64,000 bases of DNA. It comes from Fennellomyces sp. T-0311. Lineage: Eukaryota; Mucoromycota; Mucoromycetes; Mucorales; Lichtheimiaceae. Where the stretch lies: contig JALLLT010000055.1 of NCBI GenBank assembly GCA_025266875.1, forward strand, positions 1 to 64,000, read 5' to 3'. Below the pieces are notes generated by a model, which worked only from the letters and a program-made list of their open reading frames with translations, searched no databases and was not told the origin of the DNA. Made by a program: the position numbers and the translations under genes. Below, in pieces: positions 36,203 through 47,500 of this stretch (positions are counted from its first letter, which is position 1; every line of letters starts with the position of its first letter).

Positions 36203-37519
36203 CCATCATATGAGTCTTGGGGGTGGCGGCTTGCTCTTGTTCCGGAAATATACCAAAGGATGGTGGTCAGTACACACAACGTATGACTGGCCATCGATGA
36301 AGCAACGCCAAGTATGGAGTGCATGTAAAATTCCGAGCAACTCATGCTCCTGAGCTGGGTAGTTCTGTTCTACAGAATACAACTTCTTGGATTTGAAGGC
36401 AACTGGGTGCATCTCGCCATCCTCCCCTTCCTATAGTAATACGGTGCCCACAGCGAAGTTGCTGGCATCTGTTTCAATAACATACAGCAGGTCCGGGGAT
36501 GGTGGCTTGAGGACCAGTGCTTGTGTCATGCAGGCTTTGATTTGGTCAAACGCGGCTTGGCATCTGGACGTCCAAACGATTGCTCTTTTCTTTGCTCTAG
36601 TTCCTTTTGTCAGCTCGGTCAAAGGGGCAGCAATCGACGCGAACCCATGAATAAACTGCCAGTAATGCGATGCCAGACCAACAAATTGACGAACCTCTTG
36701 AACATTTGTTGGCATTGGCCAGACTTGAACAGCATGCACTTTCTCACGCGATGGCAGAATCCCAGCACCAGATATATGGAACCTAACTAATTTAAGCTCG
36801 GTCTTGAAAAACTCGCATTTCTTGACGTTGGCTACGAGTTGATTTTTACAAAATTTGTCTAGGACACATCAGACATCACGTCCATGTTCCTCTTTCGAGT
36901 CGCTGAAGACAAGGCAGTCATCAAGGTAGATCATCACGCACTGATCGAGTAGTTCCTCACCCACACAACGGTTCATCATAGCTTGGAACGTGGGAGGACT
37001 GTTGCGTAATCCAAAGCTAAGGACTAGCCATTCGAATGATCCGTATCGAGTGTTGAACAACGTTTTGGGAATATCATCCAGGTGTAGGCATTGTTGGTGA
37101 TATCCCGACTTCAAATCGATCAGCAAGAAGTACTTTTTGTCACTGAGGCGTTCCAAACTCTCGTCAATCCGAGGAAGGGATTGGGAATGACAGTTACTAA
37201 CGGCGTTGATTGCTCTGTAGTCTATGCACATTCTCATTTCGCCATTCTTCTTGTGTACAAAGAGAACTGGTGATCCCTATGCAGACGTGCTTAAACGAAT
37301 CAAACCCAGATCGAGGAGCTCCTTGAGTTGCTTGTGCAACACATCCAATTTATGAGGGCTCATCTTGTATGGAGGGCAGTTGATTGGCGTGGTATCTCCT
37401 GTATCGATGATTGGTGCCACTTCGTGTGCTGGTGGGAGTCCTGGGAGCATATCTCGAAAGACATCTGGGCACTCGGTCTTCAGCTGTTGGAGTTTGTCTT
37501 GCTGGGGTTGCCCCTCCCC
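36203..37519 (-). pseudogene. Gypsy-3 reverse transcriptase and RNase H, several stops
   Basis: Minus strand. RT starts after the protease with PGLPPAHEVAPIIDTGD at about 37440, MRMCIDYRAINAV at about 37230, LLIDLKSGYHQ at about 37110 and the YLDD site in MIYLDDCLVFS at about 36920. The connection (LTELTKGTRAKKRAIVWTS) and RNase H (VIETDASNFAVGTVL, QNYPAQEHELLGILHAL, VVCTDHHPLVYF) follow, with stop codons near 37276, 36869, 36431 and 36206. Confidence 0.85.
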
Positions 37520-38242
37520 TTAGCTATCATTGTTGTGGACGAAACACAGGAACAGCTCATCGACTTGCTTGCGTTTGGTGATCTTGGCGACTTGCTTGTG
37601 CGAAAGGAGGTAAGCGAGGTCAGGAAGAGGGCAATCAAATATGGGATGGAGTATGTGGACGTTTTCTCCAACTGTGATTTTCCAGATGTCGCGATCCCAG
37701 TCAGGCACCGGTTTCATGCGTTTGATCCAATCGCAGCCCAAAATCAAGTCAAATTTGGTGTCCAATACATAGGCTGGGACTTCATGAATCAGGCCGGCAG
37801 CATCCAAGGATAGTGTAACGGCTTGATCGATCGTGAACTTGTGCCCTTCAGCTGTTTCAACCTCTTGATTTGATACTGAATGGACAGGGCAGCCAGCAGT
37901 CAAACGTGGTGCAACATATAAGCAAGTGGCACCACTGTCAAGTAAAACCTCAACCGTTCTCCCATTGCAGACCATAGAGTACAAAGGCAAGTCAGTGTTC
38001 TTTATTGAGTACAGCGATTCAATGTGTCTAAAATTGGCTTGATGCCCACTATCGCTCTCCTCCTCTCCACCCAATGGAGTATCACCAGAAAGATCGATCA
38101 GCGGCATATTAGAGGAGGCTGATGCCTGGCCTAGCGACTCGGATGACACAGCGACTTCCTCGTGACTCTGGTCTTGGACCTCCTTGGCTTCGATCACATT
38201 AAGGGATGGAAACGTGCACGAAGGGACTCCCTTTAATCCCAA
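37520..38242 (-). pseudogene. Gypsy-3 protease region
   Basis: Minus strand, overlapping the end of gag by about 10 bases in another frame, which would fit gag-pol frameshifting or an indel. The retropepsin site is VEVLLDSGATCLYVAP, followed by FDLILGCDWI. The domain itself is open. The element around it is dead, so it is treated as part of a decayed pol. Confidence 0.8.
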
Positions 38243-39444
38243 CGCGCCTTGCCTTTTAAATCATTGTTGAACGACTTCTGATGTGGACAAGTGCCCTCAT
38301 TATGGGGTGACGGACAATCACACACGATATGACTGCGACCATCACAGTTATAGCAGCAGCGAGGACGAGTCTGCTGTCCATACGAGCTGGACGATCCACC
38401 ACCGTTGCAGGGATGGAATTGCCGAACACGGATAGTATCCAAATCCATCAGAGTGGGGCCTTCCATCACAGGTGTGGTGGTAGGACGGGCTTGTGCAGGC
38501 TGATGCTGGAGGTGGCAGTTCATGCTGTCATCAGTGTCTTCCGCATACTCCTTCATTGCCTTATAGGATTCGGCCGCATTGTAGACGGCAAGAAGGGTGG
38601 TGGGCGTTTGCATGAGAACTGGCATGCGGGCCTCCAAGGCGAGCCTATGGATGAAAGCGTAGATGGCGTCCTTGTCATACATATCCGGTAAGTCAAGCAT
38701 AATGTTGCGGAATTCAACGACATACTCGCAAATGGTGCCAGAGGCGGTGGATGTCTGCTTGAGCTGGCGCAACTTGTTTCGGACAACTTGGGCAGAGTTG
38801 CGTGGCTTGAACTCGGCGCAGATCGCTTCACAAAAATCCTCCCAGGTCTTGGATGTCTAGTTGGATCCGTCATCTTGGTCAACTGTCATTTCAAGATGCT
38901 GCCACCAGGTCGCAGCACCATCACGAAGCAGTGTTGTGGTATAGGTTACACATTCGTAATCGCTGAGTTCGGCATACAGGCAATATTTGTCAACAGTGTG
39001 TAACCATGCTTCCACTACTGCTGAGGAGCGGCCACCACAGAAAAGGTCAGGTTGGACAGGTTTGATCTTGCTCACACTGTGCTGGGGTGCTTGCTGTCTT
39101 AGGGCCCTGATCTCGGATTGTTGCTCTTGTAGCTGCCAGAGTATTCCTGCCATGGTGGTGAACATGGCTTGCGTCTTCTGGGATTGTGCCACTGGTGCCA
39201 TGTGTACCGGTGCTGTCAGTGTGTTGGCGCCTTGAAAGGCTGTCATCAGAAATTCGTTGCATCGATTTCGGGCTTCCTGATACAGTATGCTCAAATTTTC
39301 TTCATCGAACTCGAATCGTTCTGCCTCCGGAATGTCTAGTAGAGGGACTTGTTCTTGATACAATGCTTGCAACCGTTCTGGGAGTTCTTGCAAAATAAAT
39401 CGTTGCACAGCGGACTGACGCTGTTGATCAAGGGTGAATGCCAT
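38233..39444 (-). pseudogene. Gypsy-3 Gag with CCHC knuckle, one in-frame TAG
   Basis: The ATG at 39444 lies just after the LTR and primer site. One frame runs to 38233, interrupted only by a TAG at 38859-38857 between GSN and TSKTWEDFCEAI; CAG-to-TAG would explain it. Capsid-like features are VVEAWLHTVDKYC, DGAATWWQHLEM and FKPRNSAQVVRNKLRQLKQT. The C-terminal knuckle CYNCDGRSHIVCDC fits CX2CX4HX4C. Confidence 0.85.
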
Positions 39445-39446
39445 GT

Positions 39447-39462
39447 TTTTCTTTTGCTACCA
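39447..39462 (-). other. Gypsy-3 primer-binding site
   Basis: On the minus strand TGGTAGCAAAAG begins two bases after the 5' LTR. The leading TGG is complementary to a tRNA CCA end. The tRNA is not identified. Confidence 0.55.
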
Positions 39463-39464
39463 AA

Positions 39465-39788
39465 TGTCGTCGTCGTGACTAATTGAACTACAGGGAGATA
39501 GACGACCCACAAAGAATAGAGACTACGAAGAGAGATAACCACAAAGGTATAAAATCACGAAGAGTATGAGCAGATCGATGATGATTTATTCCAATAAACT
39601 ATTCTGGTATTTATACTGTTTTCTAATACTAAAAATATATATGGCTATGCTGCGGTGTGCAGTAGAGACCATCGGTCTTGATGACAAAAGAGATATATGG
39701 CTGCACATTACGTCAAGACATGTTGCTGTGCACTGCAGTAGAAGAAGTGTTGTCAGTAATACAATTTACCGAATAATGTGCTACGACA
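39465..39788 (-). repeat. Gypsy-3 5' LTR (right in window)
   Basis: A 324-bp partner of 34389-34712. Many of the differences are CG versus TG or CA. Confidence 0.93.
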
Positions 39789-40051
39789 GTTAGTACAGTT
39801 CAAAGGAGGAGCAACGCTTTGTGCCAGCGACCCTTGAAGAATGGCTGTGGCAGTACATGGATGAGAATGACACGTGTATAATCCCGGTCCACAGAATCCA
39901 TTCCCAGGTAGTGGTGGCACTACATGGTGCGCAGGCAGATCCTATGACGGCCTCGATGGTCGTAATCCCGTTGCCGAAAAGAATAACCATTTAAAAAATA
40001 AAGTTGCTTTGACACGAAAACAATGGTTGTTCAGGGGAAAAAACAAAACTT

Positions 40052-41308
40052 TTAATTTTTAGCCCAAGAGGGCAAGGTCTCCAACACAGCTGGGTCCAAA
40101 ACGCGGTCATTATCCACTTCATACCTGGTAACGAACCACTTGCTGCTTTGGCTGCCTTGGCCACTTCCTGCATGGGCCTCGTCTTGTGTAACACCAGCCA
40201 CCACTTCTACTTCCTCCACAGCAACAGTGTTGTTGTTGGTGCTGCTGCTGCTGCCACTGCTTCTGGCTACGGCGAAGCGGGCGTGACACTTCTGATTCGC
40301 CTTCACAAGGCTGTCGAGCTTCTTCGGAAACTCCTTGGCCTATATATGCCACAACCTGTGTAAGCTTCCTTCTCACTTTCAAAAAAAAAATAAACTCATA
40401 CATTGCGGTTGCGGAAGCCTGGGGTATAGATGCGTAAAACCTTCGCCCCATTCTCCTGATCGCTCACTTCTGGCGAAGTGCACCCTGGCACAAGAAGTGC
40501 CGACCCGCCAGAGTATATGGCCTTTACGGAAACCTTATGGGCAGCATAGGCGGCCTTGCGTGCATTCAGTTTCTGTAATTGATCAGATATTGTATTAGCA
40601 CAATACACCTGTTTCTTCATATCTATATAGTGCAAACCTTGACGAGGCGTTTCTGCCAGCGATTGTATATGAGAAGTCCCTCGTGGCGAGCCAGAGACAT
40701 CTGTGCAATTCTCTTTAATAAATTGAAGTACGTGAGCAGTGCATCCTTTACGTACTTTGGATCGTCGACGCCGTCTGGCTGCTCACGTACATACTCTACC
40801 ACATCCCCCTTAATGACGCTGTTAACACCACGGCGAAAGTCCAAATCGAAGTCGAACTGCCATGGGTCTTCTGCCCGAGTTGCCAGCTGTTTCACCCTCG
40901 CATGCACATGTTCCTAACACACTTTGTAAATATGGTACTACTGACCGTTTTCTTCTGTATCTTTCTTACGCGAATGGTCGACTCCTGTTCCTCTGTGTAT
41001 CTGCGAGACACAGGCACAGAGATTTCCCCAGCAGTTGATGGCCTGGCGATTGCTGGCTCAGCAGCCACGGATTCTACAACCACTGGTCACACAGCAAAAG
41101 CAACACCATACTGATGCATATGCTCCTTCATCACCATTTGTCTTGCGTGCAGCTCACGGTTTTCATCTGCCATGCGCCGCATCTCCTCCTGCGTGCGCTG
41201 CATCTCCTCCTCCATGTTCTGCATCACACGCAGCATTTGCTCCACGCACATTTGCTTGAAGCTCACGCAGTTGCTGTTGATATTGTTGCTGTTATTGTAG
41301 CTGGACAT
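40052..41308 (-). pseudogene. CACTA-B accessory gene, broken
   Basis: This is the orthologue of the copy A accessory gene (20349-21603), on the minus strand with the same exon blocks. The coiled-coil exon (MSSYNNSNNINSN..) ends early at a TGA where copy A has CGA after FAV. Many Arg codons have become Cys, His, Gln or Lys codons (for example VEQMLRVMQ for VEQMLRAMQ, and HMHQYG for RMRRYG). The central exon (40623-40907) and final exon (40052-40306) remain readable. Confidence 0.85.
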
Positions 41309-42180
41309 CTAATGAAGAAATAAATATGATGACTTTTTATATCAATGCTAATATTATGATAGCTCACAGTTAAATCGAAGTAGCGAAAGGTAAGTCAGAA
41401 AAGGTAAGAGAACGAGGGACCAGAAGTTCTAAGCTCTTAAACACTTTATATACTTTGAAATGGCTGGCCAGTAAGGAAGCTTACAAGTAGCCGCTGCCTT
41501 CACTTCTATAAAAAGCAGTATGCAGCAGAAAATCTCTCTTTTCATCTCTTTCACTTTCCTTTACCATCGCTACCTTGTACAACTGCTCACTCTCTCATCG
41601 CTACAACTCTATCGGTATTGATTGAAGACTATCCATTCTTCTCTATGCTGCCTTATTAGAAACTAACAAGAAGACTGGCTAATCGGTAAGTCTGCTTGCC
41701 ACTGTATAAATTCTTAAGCTTTTAATTTACCAGAGCCACTTGTTTACCATTGCCGGTGCTCCCCTCATAGGCTCAATCTACAAAGGTACATAATTGCTGA
41801 ACTCCATTACAATGAAGCTCATGAAATTTGACAACAGAGATCCTGTAATTGGAGTGTGCCCATCAGCGTAAGGTAACCTTTACTTTAATATTACTGTGCA
41901 CGTTTTCATCTAACATCTCTCACTCTAGTTACCACTAGTTATCATTTTCTAACCAGTGCACCTATACTGTTCATTGAGGCTGGTCATTATTACTGCTTTT
42001 GCTGTCCCATTCCATTGCACGATCTCACTGCCATGCTCCCGGACTACTTGCTACATCTTATCACTATAAAGAAATTGAACCTGCTATCTTTTCTTTTGAT
42101 AATAATAATGCCACAAATTTTAAATGCATCCAATCGCACCATCTATTCTGCCAATTATGTCGCTGAAACGAAAGTCTATA
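41309..42180. repeat. CACTA-B subterminal region, truncated
   Basis: Counterpart of copy A 19477-20348 in reverse. No gene. It stops at 42180 without a terminal repeat. Confidence 0.75.
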
Positions 42181-42249
42181 CAGGATTTTGCGCGTCAGAT
42201 AGGGAAAGAATGGATGGTTTTAAATTTCAGACTGGGCGGTTATTTAACT

Positions 42250-42590
42250 CAGAAATGGATAGTTTTTTGACCAAGAGTGGGTAGTTTTTTGATCAAGAGT
42301 GGGTAGTTTCTCCGACCAAGAGTGGGTAGTTTTTCGACCAAGAGTGGATAATTTTTTCGACCAAGAGTGGATAATTTTTCACTCAAGAGTGGGTACTTTT
42401 TCAACCAGGAGTAGGTGGTTGTTCACTCAAGAGTGGGTGGTTCTTCATCCAAGAGTGGATAGTTCTTCATTCAAGAGTGATTGGTTCTTCAACCAAGAGT
42501 GGGTACTTTTTTACTCAAGAGTGGATAGCTCTTCATCCAGGAGTGGGTTGCTGTTTACTCAAGAGTGGGTGGTTCTTCGCAAAAGAGAGA
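42250..42590. repeat. 22-bp minisatellite, about 14 copies
   Basis: A tandem array with core CAAGAGTGGGTAG followed by a T-rich half. Unit length is mostly 22 bp, with variants such as CAAGAGTGGATAA and CAGGAGTGGGTTG. It begins about 70 bp beyond the truncated edge of CACTA-B. An open frame across it (42299-42601) comes from the repeat and is not a gene. The next 220 bp (42600-42821) show nothing else. Confidence 0.88.
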
Positions 42591-42821
42591 AGGCTTTATA
42601 GTGCAAAGGACGCGTTTTTAGAAGTGAATTCAAGTACAAATGACCATTTATATGTCAATTCATAACAAGATTTAGTTGGTTGCTGAGTGATTTATCTGAA
42701 AACTGGAATGGTAGCAAAACATCTTCATCTCAATGGTCGGTGAATGTTACAAAATAATATAGAGTACTGAGTAAATAAGCGCACCTTTCTAAGTTTCTTA
42801 CACAAATCGTATCGTAACAAT

Positions 42822-44113
42822 AATGTTTGCAAACAAGAACAAGTGTGGTACCACTTCTCCACCTCCTGAAGCACGGATCACCAAACGCGTCAGAATGGGT
42901 GATGAGATGCGCTCTTTAACACGTACTTTCAGCAATACCAGCCTCGAAGATGATGACATCGGTAGAAATTAAGCTGAATGCTATTTTGTTATAATGAATA
43001 CCAACATCTGGTTATAGAGTCGAGAAGACCGCAAGCTCCGGCTCAACTATTCAGCATTACTGCTGGCAATGCTGAAAACGGTAAATTATTTATTTACTGG
43101 CGTCTCCGTTAATTGTAATAACATTGCCACAGAGTGTAAAGAGCTGAATTTTGAAGTATCTGACGAGGATTATGAGATGGGTGAGGCTAGCCCTTCTTCT
43201 GCCTTCGACCCTGCCTCTCTTCCTGCGTCTGCTTCTCTTCCTGTGTCTGCCTCTCTTCCAGCCCTTGCCACTCTGCCTGTGCCTGCCTCTCTTCCTGCGT
43301 CTGCCTCTCTTCCTGCGTCTGCCTCTCTTCCTGCGTCTGCCTCTCTTCCTGCGTCTGCCTCTATCAGTTCCTTTGCTACTACTTCTTCCCCTGTGGTTTC
43401 CTCTTCTTCTGCGCCTGCCTCTATTGCCAAGAAGCAAAGGAAGCCGCGCCCTCAAATTAGGGAGTATGCCAAGTTGAAAGGTAGTGAGATCGACGTTGGC
43501 ATGTTCCACCTAGTTGCGAAGGGGTACATGAAGAAAAATGCTGCCTCTGCAGCAACTGTTAAGCAGAGTACCCTCCAGACGTACGACATGAGGTACAGAA
43601 CCAATGGCAATGGGAAAGTGACGGAGAAGAAAAGAGGTCTACAACCAAAACGAATGATTACCCCTGAGATTAAGCGGGCCATTTGTGAATACCTTGACTG
43701 TCACAGTATTGTGACAGTTCACCAGGTCAAAGGCATGATTGCGTAGAGGTTCCAAAAAAACTATCGCATTTCATACAATGCAAGACTATCTGCGCAAGAA
43801 GTTTAAGCTTGGGTTACGTGGAGTTCGTACCTGGCCCGAGCTTTTGGAAGATGACGATGAAGACGATGCGGATGGTGAAACTGCAGAGGTGCAAAATCAG
43901 TGCCTCGTTCTTGGCATGGACCTTATGGATGCCCATGGAACCAAGTGTGTGTTTGTTGGCGAAGCAGGATTTGATGTCAACCACCGTCGTCGTTTCCCTC
44001 CAGGAAAAGAGGATGAACTGGTCCCAGTACGAGAGAGCACGAAACCACATTGGAAAAGGATAGCATCCTATCCGAGGGTATATCGAGAGCGAATATCTAT
44101 ATCAGGTATCTGA
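42822..44113 (+). pseudogene. Tc1/mariner-like transposase, multi-exon, truncated
   Basis: The ATG at 42822 gives exon 1 (ending ..LEDDDIG, intron from 42952), a small exon 2 (about 43019-43080) and exon 3 from about 43132. Exon 3 has an acidic start, a PASASL repeat and then a basic region. A helix-turn-helix-like segment follows (ITPEIKRAICEYLDCHSIV). A TAG at about 43744 and a frame change separate it from the catalytic start, CVFVGEAGFDVNHRR at about 43950, where the family has CVFVDEAGFN: the first catalytic Asp is Gly here. Similarity ends at 44113 and the second half of the domain is absent. Confidence 0.7.
43210..43370. repeat. 18-bp coding minisatellite (PASASL repeat)
   Basis: Tandem units of CTTCCTGCGTCTGCCTCT and close variants, adding six residues (Leu-Pro-Ala-Ser-Ala-Ser) per copy, about eight copies, inside the Tc1-like gene. 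Confidence 0.85.
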
Positions 44114-44564
44114 GGTATATAAACGTAAATATGCCATGTAGGCACATCTGCAAACCCATTAAATACTTAATACTCCTTTAAAATTGTATATGAGTATATT
44201 GCGTAAAATAAAACAGTATATGGGTTCGAGGGTACCTATATAGTCTCGACCGAGCTCTATTAGGATCTATATAAGCCTTTGCATCCCTATTAAGCCTATA
44301 AAGTAAAAGGGCAGTCTTTATTGGTCGGCTTAAATACTATATTCACCTATACATCCCTATATAAACCTACATACATTGTATGTAAGGTCTATATACTCGG
44401 TATGTAGGCTTTACTTAACCTATTGAGGCCATTGTCCACAAATTGGCATAAATGTCATGGAAACAGTTATACTTCTTTACATCATTCCAACACAGAAATC
44501 GTTTTTTTATTATACGATTATTAAAGCAAAAAGCCTCTTGCGTATACAGACTGTGTAATGGTAA
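44114..44564. other. AT-rich stretch with CTATATAAGCCTAT-like words
   Basis: No gene. Words such as CCTATATAA, GCCTATAAAG and TATGTAGGC recur. A similar composition is found at 50640-50930, on the other side of the transposase and partner gene, so the two stretches may be the subterminal regions of that element. I could not find matching CACTA-type ends. Confidence 0.35.
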
Positions 44565-47500
44565 TTACAAGAAAATACTTTCTTCTAAATACCATGGAAG
44601 TATTTGTACATCGATATCCTCAGAATGACTCTCACTTTGAACCACAGCGTCTAACTCCTCGTTTTCATCAACTGCTGCATTCTCAGATTCCGTGCTCCAG
44701 GTAACCAAGTTACTGTCATCCAGTCTTTTTAGAATTCCTTTGTCACGACCTTCAAACCAGTGGTACTGGGAAACGTCGTAATTTACAAGATACTGATCGT
44801 AGTGGTATTTGCTAATTGCTGAATACGTTGGATGTGCAAAATCTGGGACAATGTGGGCGGATCGAACGATTTCGGAAACAGGTGCAACGAATCGGCCTTC
44901 GTATTCCCAATTTTCAGTTGTGTATACCACCTCTAGCCCAGTCGCGTGTTCATCAAAGGCTGGATCGTACCGCTGACAATAGCACAAGTTGTACTTCTGA
45001 CCTTTGTACATTACGATGAAGAATGACAGAACTTGCCCGTAATGGCCTTCCTTGAAGAGCGCATAATGACGTTTTTCGGTTCCGCGGAAGTCAGATGTAG
45101 ATCGCAAGATTGCACGGTTAAGCTCGTTTTCGCTACTATATTCGTTCAACGCAAGGGCTTGATAAAATTGTGCCTAAATAAATTATTAGCAAATGCAATA
45201 TGAAATTTTCGACACTATCAATGGAAGTTTCAATTGCCATACTGATTGACTGTCAGGCTCCAGTAAGTTCGATATACTATTCACTCTTGCAGTACTCCAG
45301 TCAGATACTCTATGCAAGAAGTAACGGACCAACTCGTAAAGCTCTGAGAAACGTTCATCATTGCTCGCTACAAACTGATCAAATCTCGTGAAAGCTGCAT
45401 TGTACAGAGGAGACAGTAGTTCAAACATGGATGATTTCATAGACTGCAAATGATCGCCCACTGTGGTAATTGAGCGTATAGGCTCTGGATATTCGTCATG
45501 AAGAAGATCTCGACAGTTTATGAACTTTGAGACCTATGTAAAAATACATACGTAACCCTAGTAATAAAGACACATATGCAGTATACATTATGCACCTGTG
45601 TAACAAACCCAGCTTTATGATAATTTGCTCGCTTTGATGGCTTCTTAGCATCTCTTTTGTGTTGCAGTTCCGAATGGTTGATAGTATACGAGCTCACAAC
45701 GCCGCGACTTTCGATATCATTAATATACTTGAGCAAGCAGTGATTCTTAGGGAACTTCATGCGCGACTTTGATGCCCAAGTACCCAGTGAGTATAAACTG
45801 TAATTACAGAATCATTCATGATGCTTGCTTACGTTGGAATAATCTTCAAAGATAGGGCTAAGCTTATTGTACTGCTCAATCGAGATTCTCATTTGCTTTA
45901 GGGATTTGTAGTCGTGCTCTTTGGCGGTTGCGAGGTAGTAAAAGTCAATAAAGTGCCGTAGACACAGCGAGGCTTGCAAAGGAATCTGGTCATGTACACA
46001 AGGCAGCAGGATCTGTAAGATTGTGATGAGAATATCGATAAGTATCTTGAAATTATCCATGCCAAATAGTCAATATAGTCGTAACAATAACACGGGGTAC
46101 CTTCATGTGTGCCCGTAACTCTCCATATGTCGGGTTTTTTAATGTGCTTAGCAAGAAGCCGGAAGTAAACTTGCGCAGATCAGTAAAATCTGGAATCATT
46201 GTGGCGCTGTATTATTTAGATGAAAAGAAGTATCATTACATCCTCCGCTATTAACGAAAAAAGAGTGCTACTCACCGGTCATTCACACATTTAATATTAC
46301 CTTTGTTACGAATCATTATCTCAGTGCATTTCAGAAGATACTTGTAAAGTCCACCAAGTTGGTGCAAGTCGTCTACAACTAATGCAGAATATATGTCGAA
46401 ATGCTTTACGGACCAAAATGCATTCTGAAGTTGAGATGCCTTAGTATGAATCCCAATAGAAATACGTATCAAAACAAATACCTTCACTGGAAATATTGAA
46501 TTATCTTTGCAAAAATTCCTTGTCTCAGTAATCCCATTGATAGACATGGCTTGCCGGTATAAATCATACATATCGAAATTGGCGCGAATTCTGATATCCT
46601 CAAATGGCACTAACTTGTTGAATCTTTTTGTTGGTATATAGCATCTGGGACATGAAAGGGCAGTGTTTCCACTTTTCACGCACGCTAGCAGTCTCCTAGT
46701 ACTCTGTTAGAAAAATTATAATATATAATATAACTCTTCAGATACATACTGCTCTGGAAGGTCTGCACTGTAAGTGGCAAGTGCCGGAATACAGTGGTAA
46801 ATAAGATTTTTAGGTCCTCGAAGCAAAAGAGATCTATTATTAACAGTACATTAGCAACATATGTCACTTTGTTACAAAAGGAATGTATATTTTTGAATCC
46901 GTACCCATCATTCAATCGGTCGATATTCAGGGGCTCAAGAATTTTCTCCATGCATTTATGAATAATCGCGCTCTTTGCCCCAGACCACCAGGCCTCAATT
47001 TCCCATCTGGCGGGTTGTCAAGGGCTGGTAGGTACGCAATTACGCGACTAGCGTTGTACTCTGGAGTATCGCGAATCAGTTTTGGAATATTTGCTTCAAA
47101 TTAGCATTTAAGCTTTCAGCAATCTTTCATTTTACAATGACGTATAGTTTGGGCAAACGTACCAAGCTTTAGGTACACTGGCCATAGTTTGAATCGTCCA
47201 CTAACTGAAACAGCGGTCTGATCTGACGATAACATTAGTGCTAAAACCACATGGGTAGGGTCGATTCTTGACTATTGTATATGTTAGATGCGCTTAGTTG
47301 TGTATTGTTAAGTAAATTAAGGAATTTAGGAGAAAATATACATACTTGTAAGTCGTGCCACCATGTTCCAGTATGTATATCAGTAAACACACGCTTGTTT
47401 CCACGTGTCTGGATTACGGGACGTAGTATCATTTGCTCGGAAAAGCGTGGGTCCGAGAAAAGAAGCTGAGAAACTTTCTTTATATCCCTTTTGCACAGTT

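Larger units (their letters stand above)
34389..39788 (-). mobile_element. Gypsy-3: Ty3/gypsy LTR retrotransposon inside CACTA-B
   Basis: A 5,400-bp minus-strand element with 324-bp LTRs. The empty site in copy A shows a 4-bp duplication, GTTG before (34385-34388) and GTTA after (39789-39792), with one G-to-A difference. The coding order is gag, protease, RT, RNase H, integrase. The LTRs differ at about 15 positions by eye, mostly transitions, so it is older than Gypsy-1. All ORFs carry lesions. Confidence 0.9.
31510..39994 (+). pseudogene. CACTA-B transposase pseudogene, split by Gypsy-3
   Basis: This is the orthologue of the copy A transposase. It starts at the ATG at 31510, runs to 34388, and resumes after Gypsy-3 at 39789-39994 with the C-terminal tail (EEWLWQYMDENDTCIIPVH). 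The same exon layout is recognisable, including the finger CLCKTCTRHNPNS. At least five premature stops replace Arg or Trp codons of copy A: near 32929, 33178, 33316, 33376 and 33814, each by CGA-to-TGA or TGG-to-TGA. DPMHNLFLGT is kept, but SFERYNGYM has become SFKRYNGYM. It cannot make a functional protein. Confidence 0.92.
29763..42180 (+). mobile_element. CACTA element copy B: inverted, decayed, twice invaded, one end lost
   Basis: This is the same element as copy A in opposite orientation. Its left end at 29763 is CACTGCGCAGAAG, one base different from copy A over that stretch. It contains the 882-bp inverted-repeat element (30410-31291) and Gypsy-3 (34389-39788); without them it is about 6.1 kb. 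Similarity to copy A stops at 42180, so the outer 352 bp including the CACTGGGAGG end are missing. It sits inside the Tc1/mariner transposase gene. Most differences from copy A are C-to-T or G-to-A, mainly at CpG. Confidence 0.9.

Noticed and set aside
42299..42601. 100-codon open frame
   Set aside because: It is made entirely of the 22-bp minisatellite and lacks any other sign of coding.
43090..43509. Minus-strand Arg/Lys-rich repeat frame (RGRRRK type)
   Set aside because: It is the shadow of the PASASL repeat in the plus-strand Tc1-like gene.
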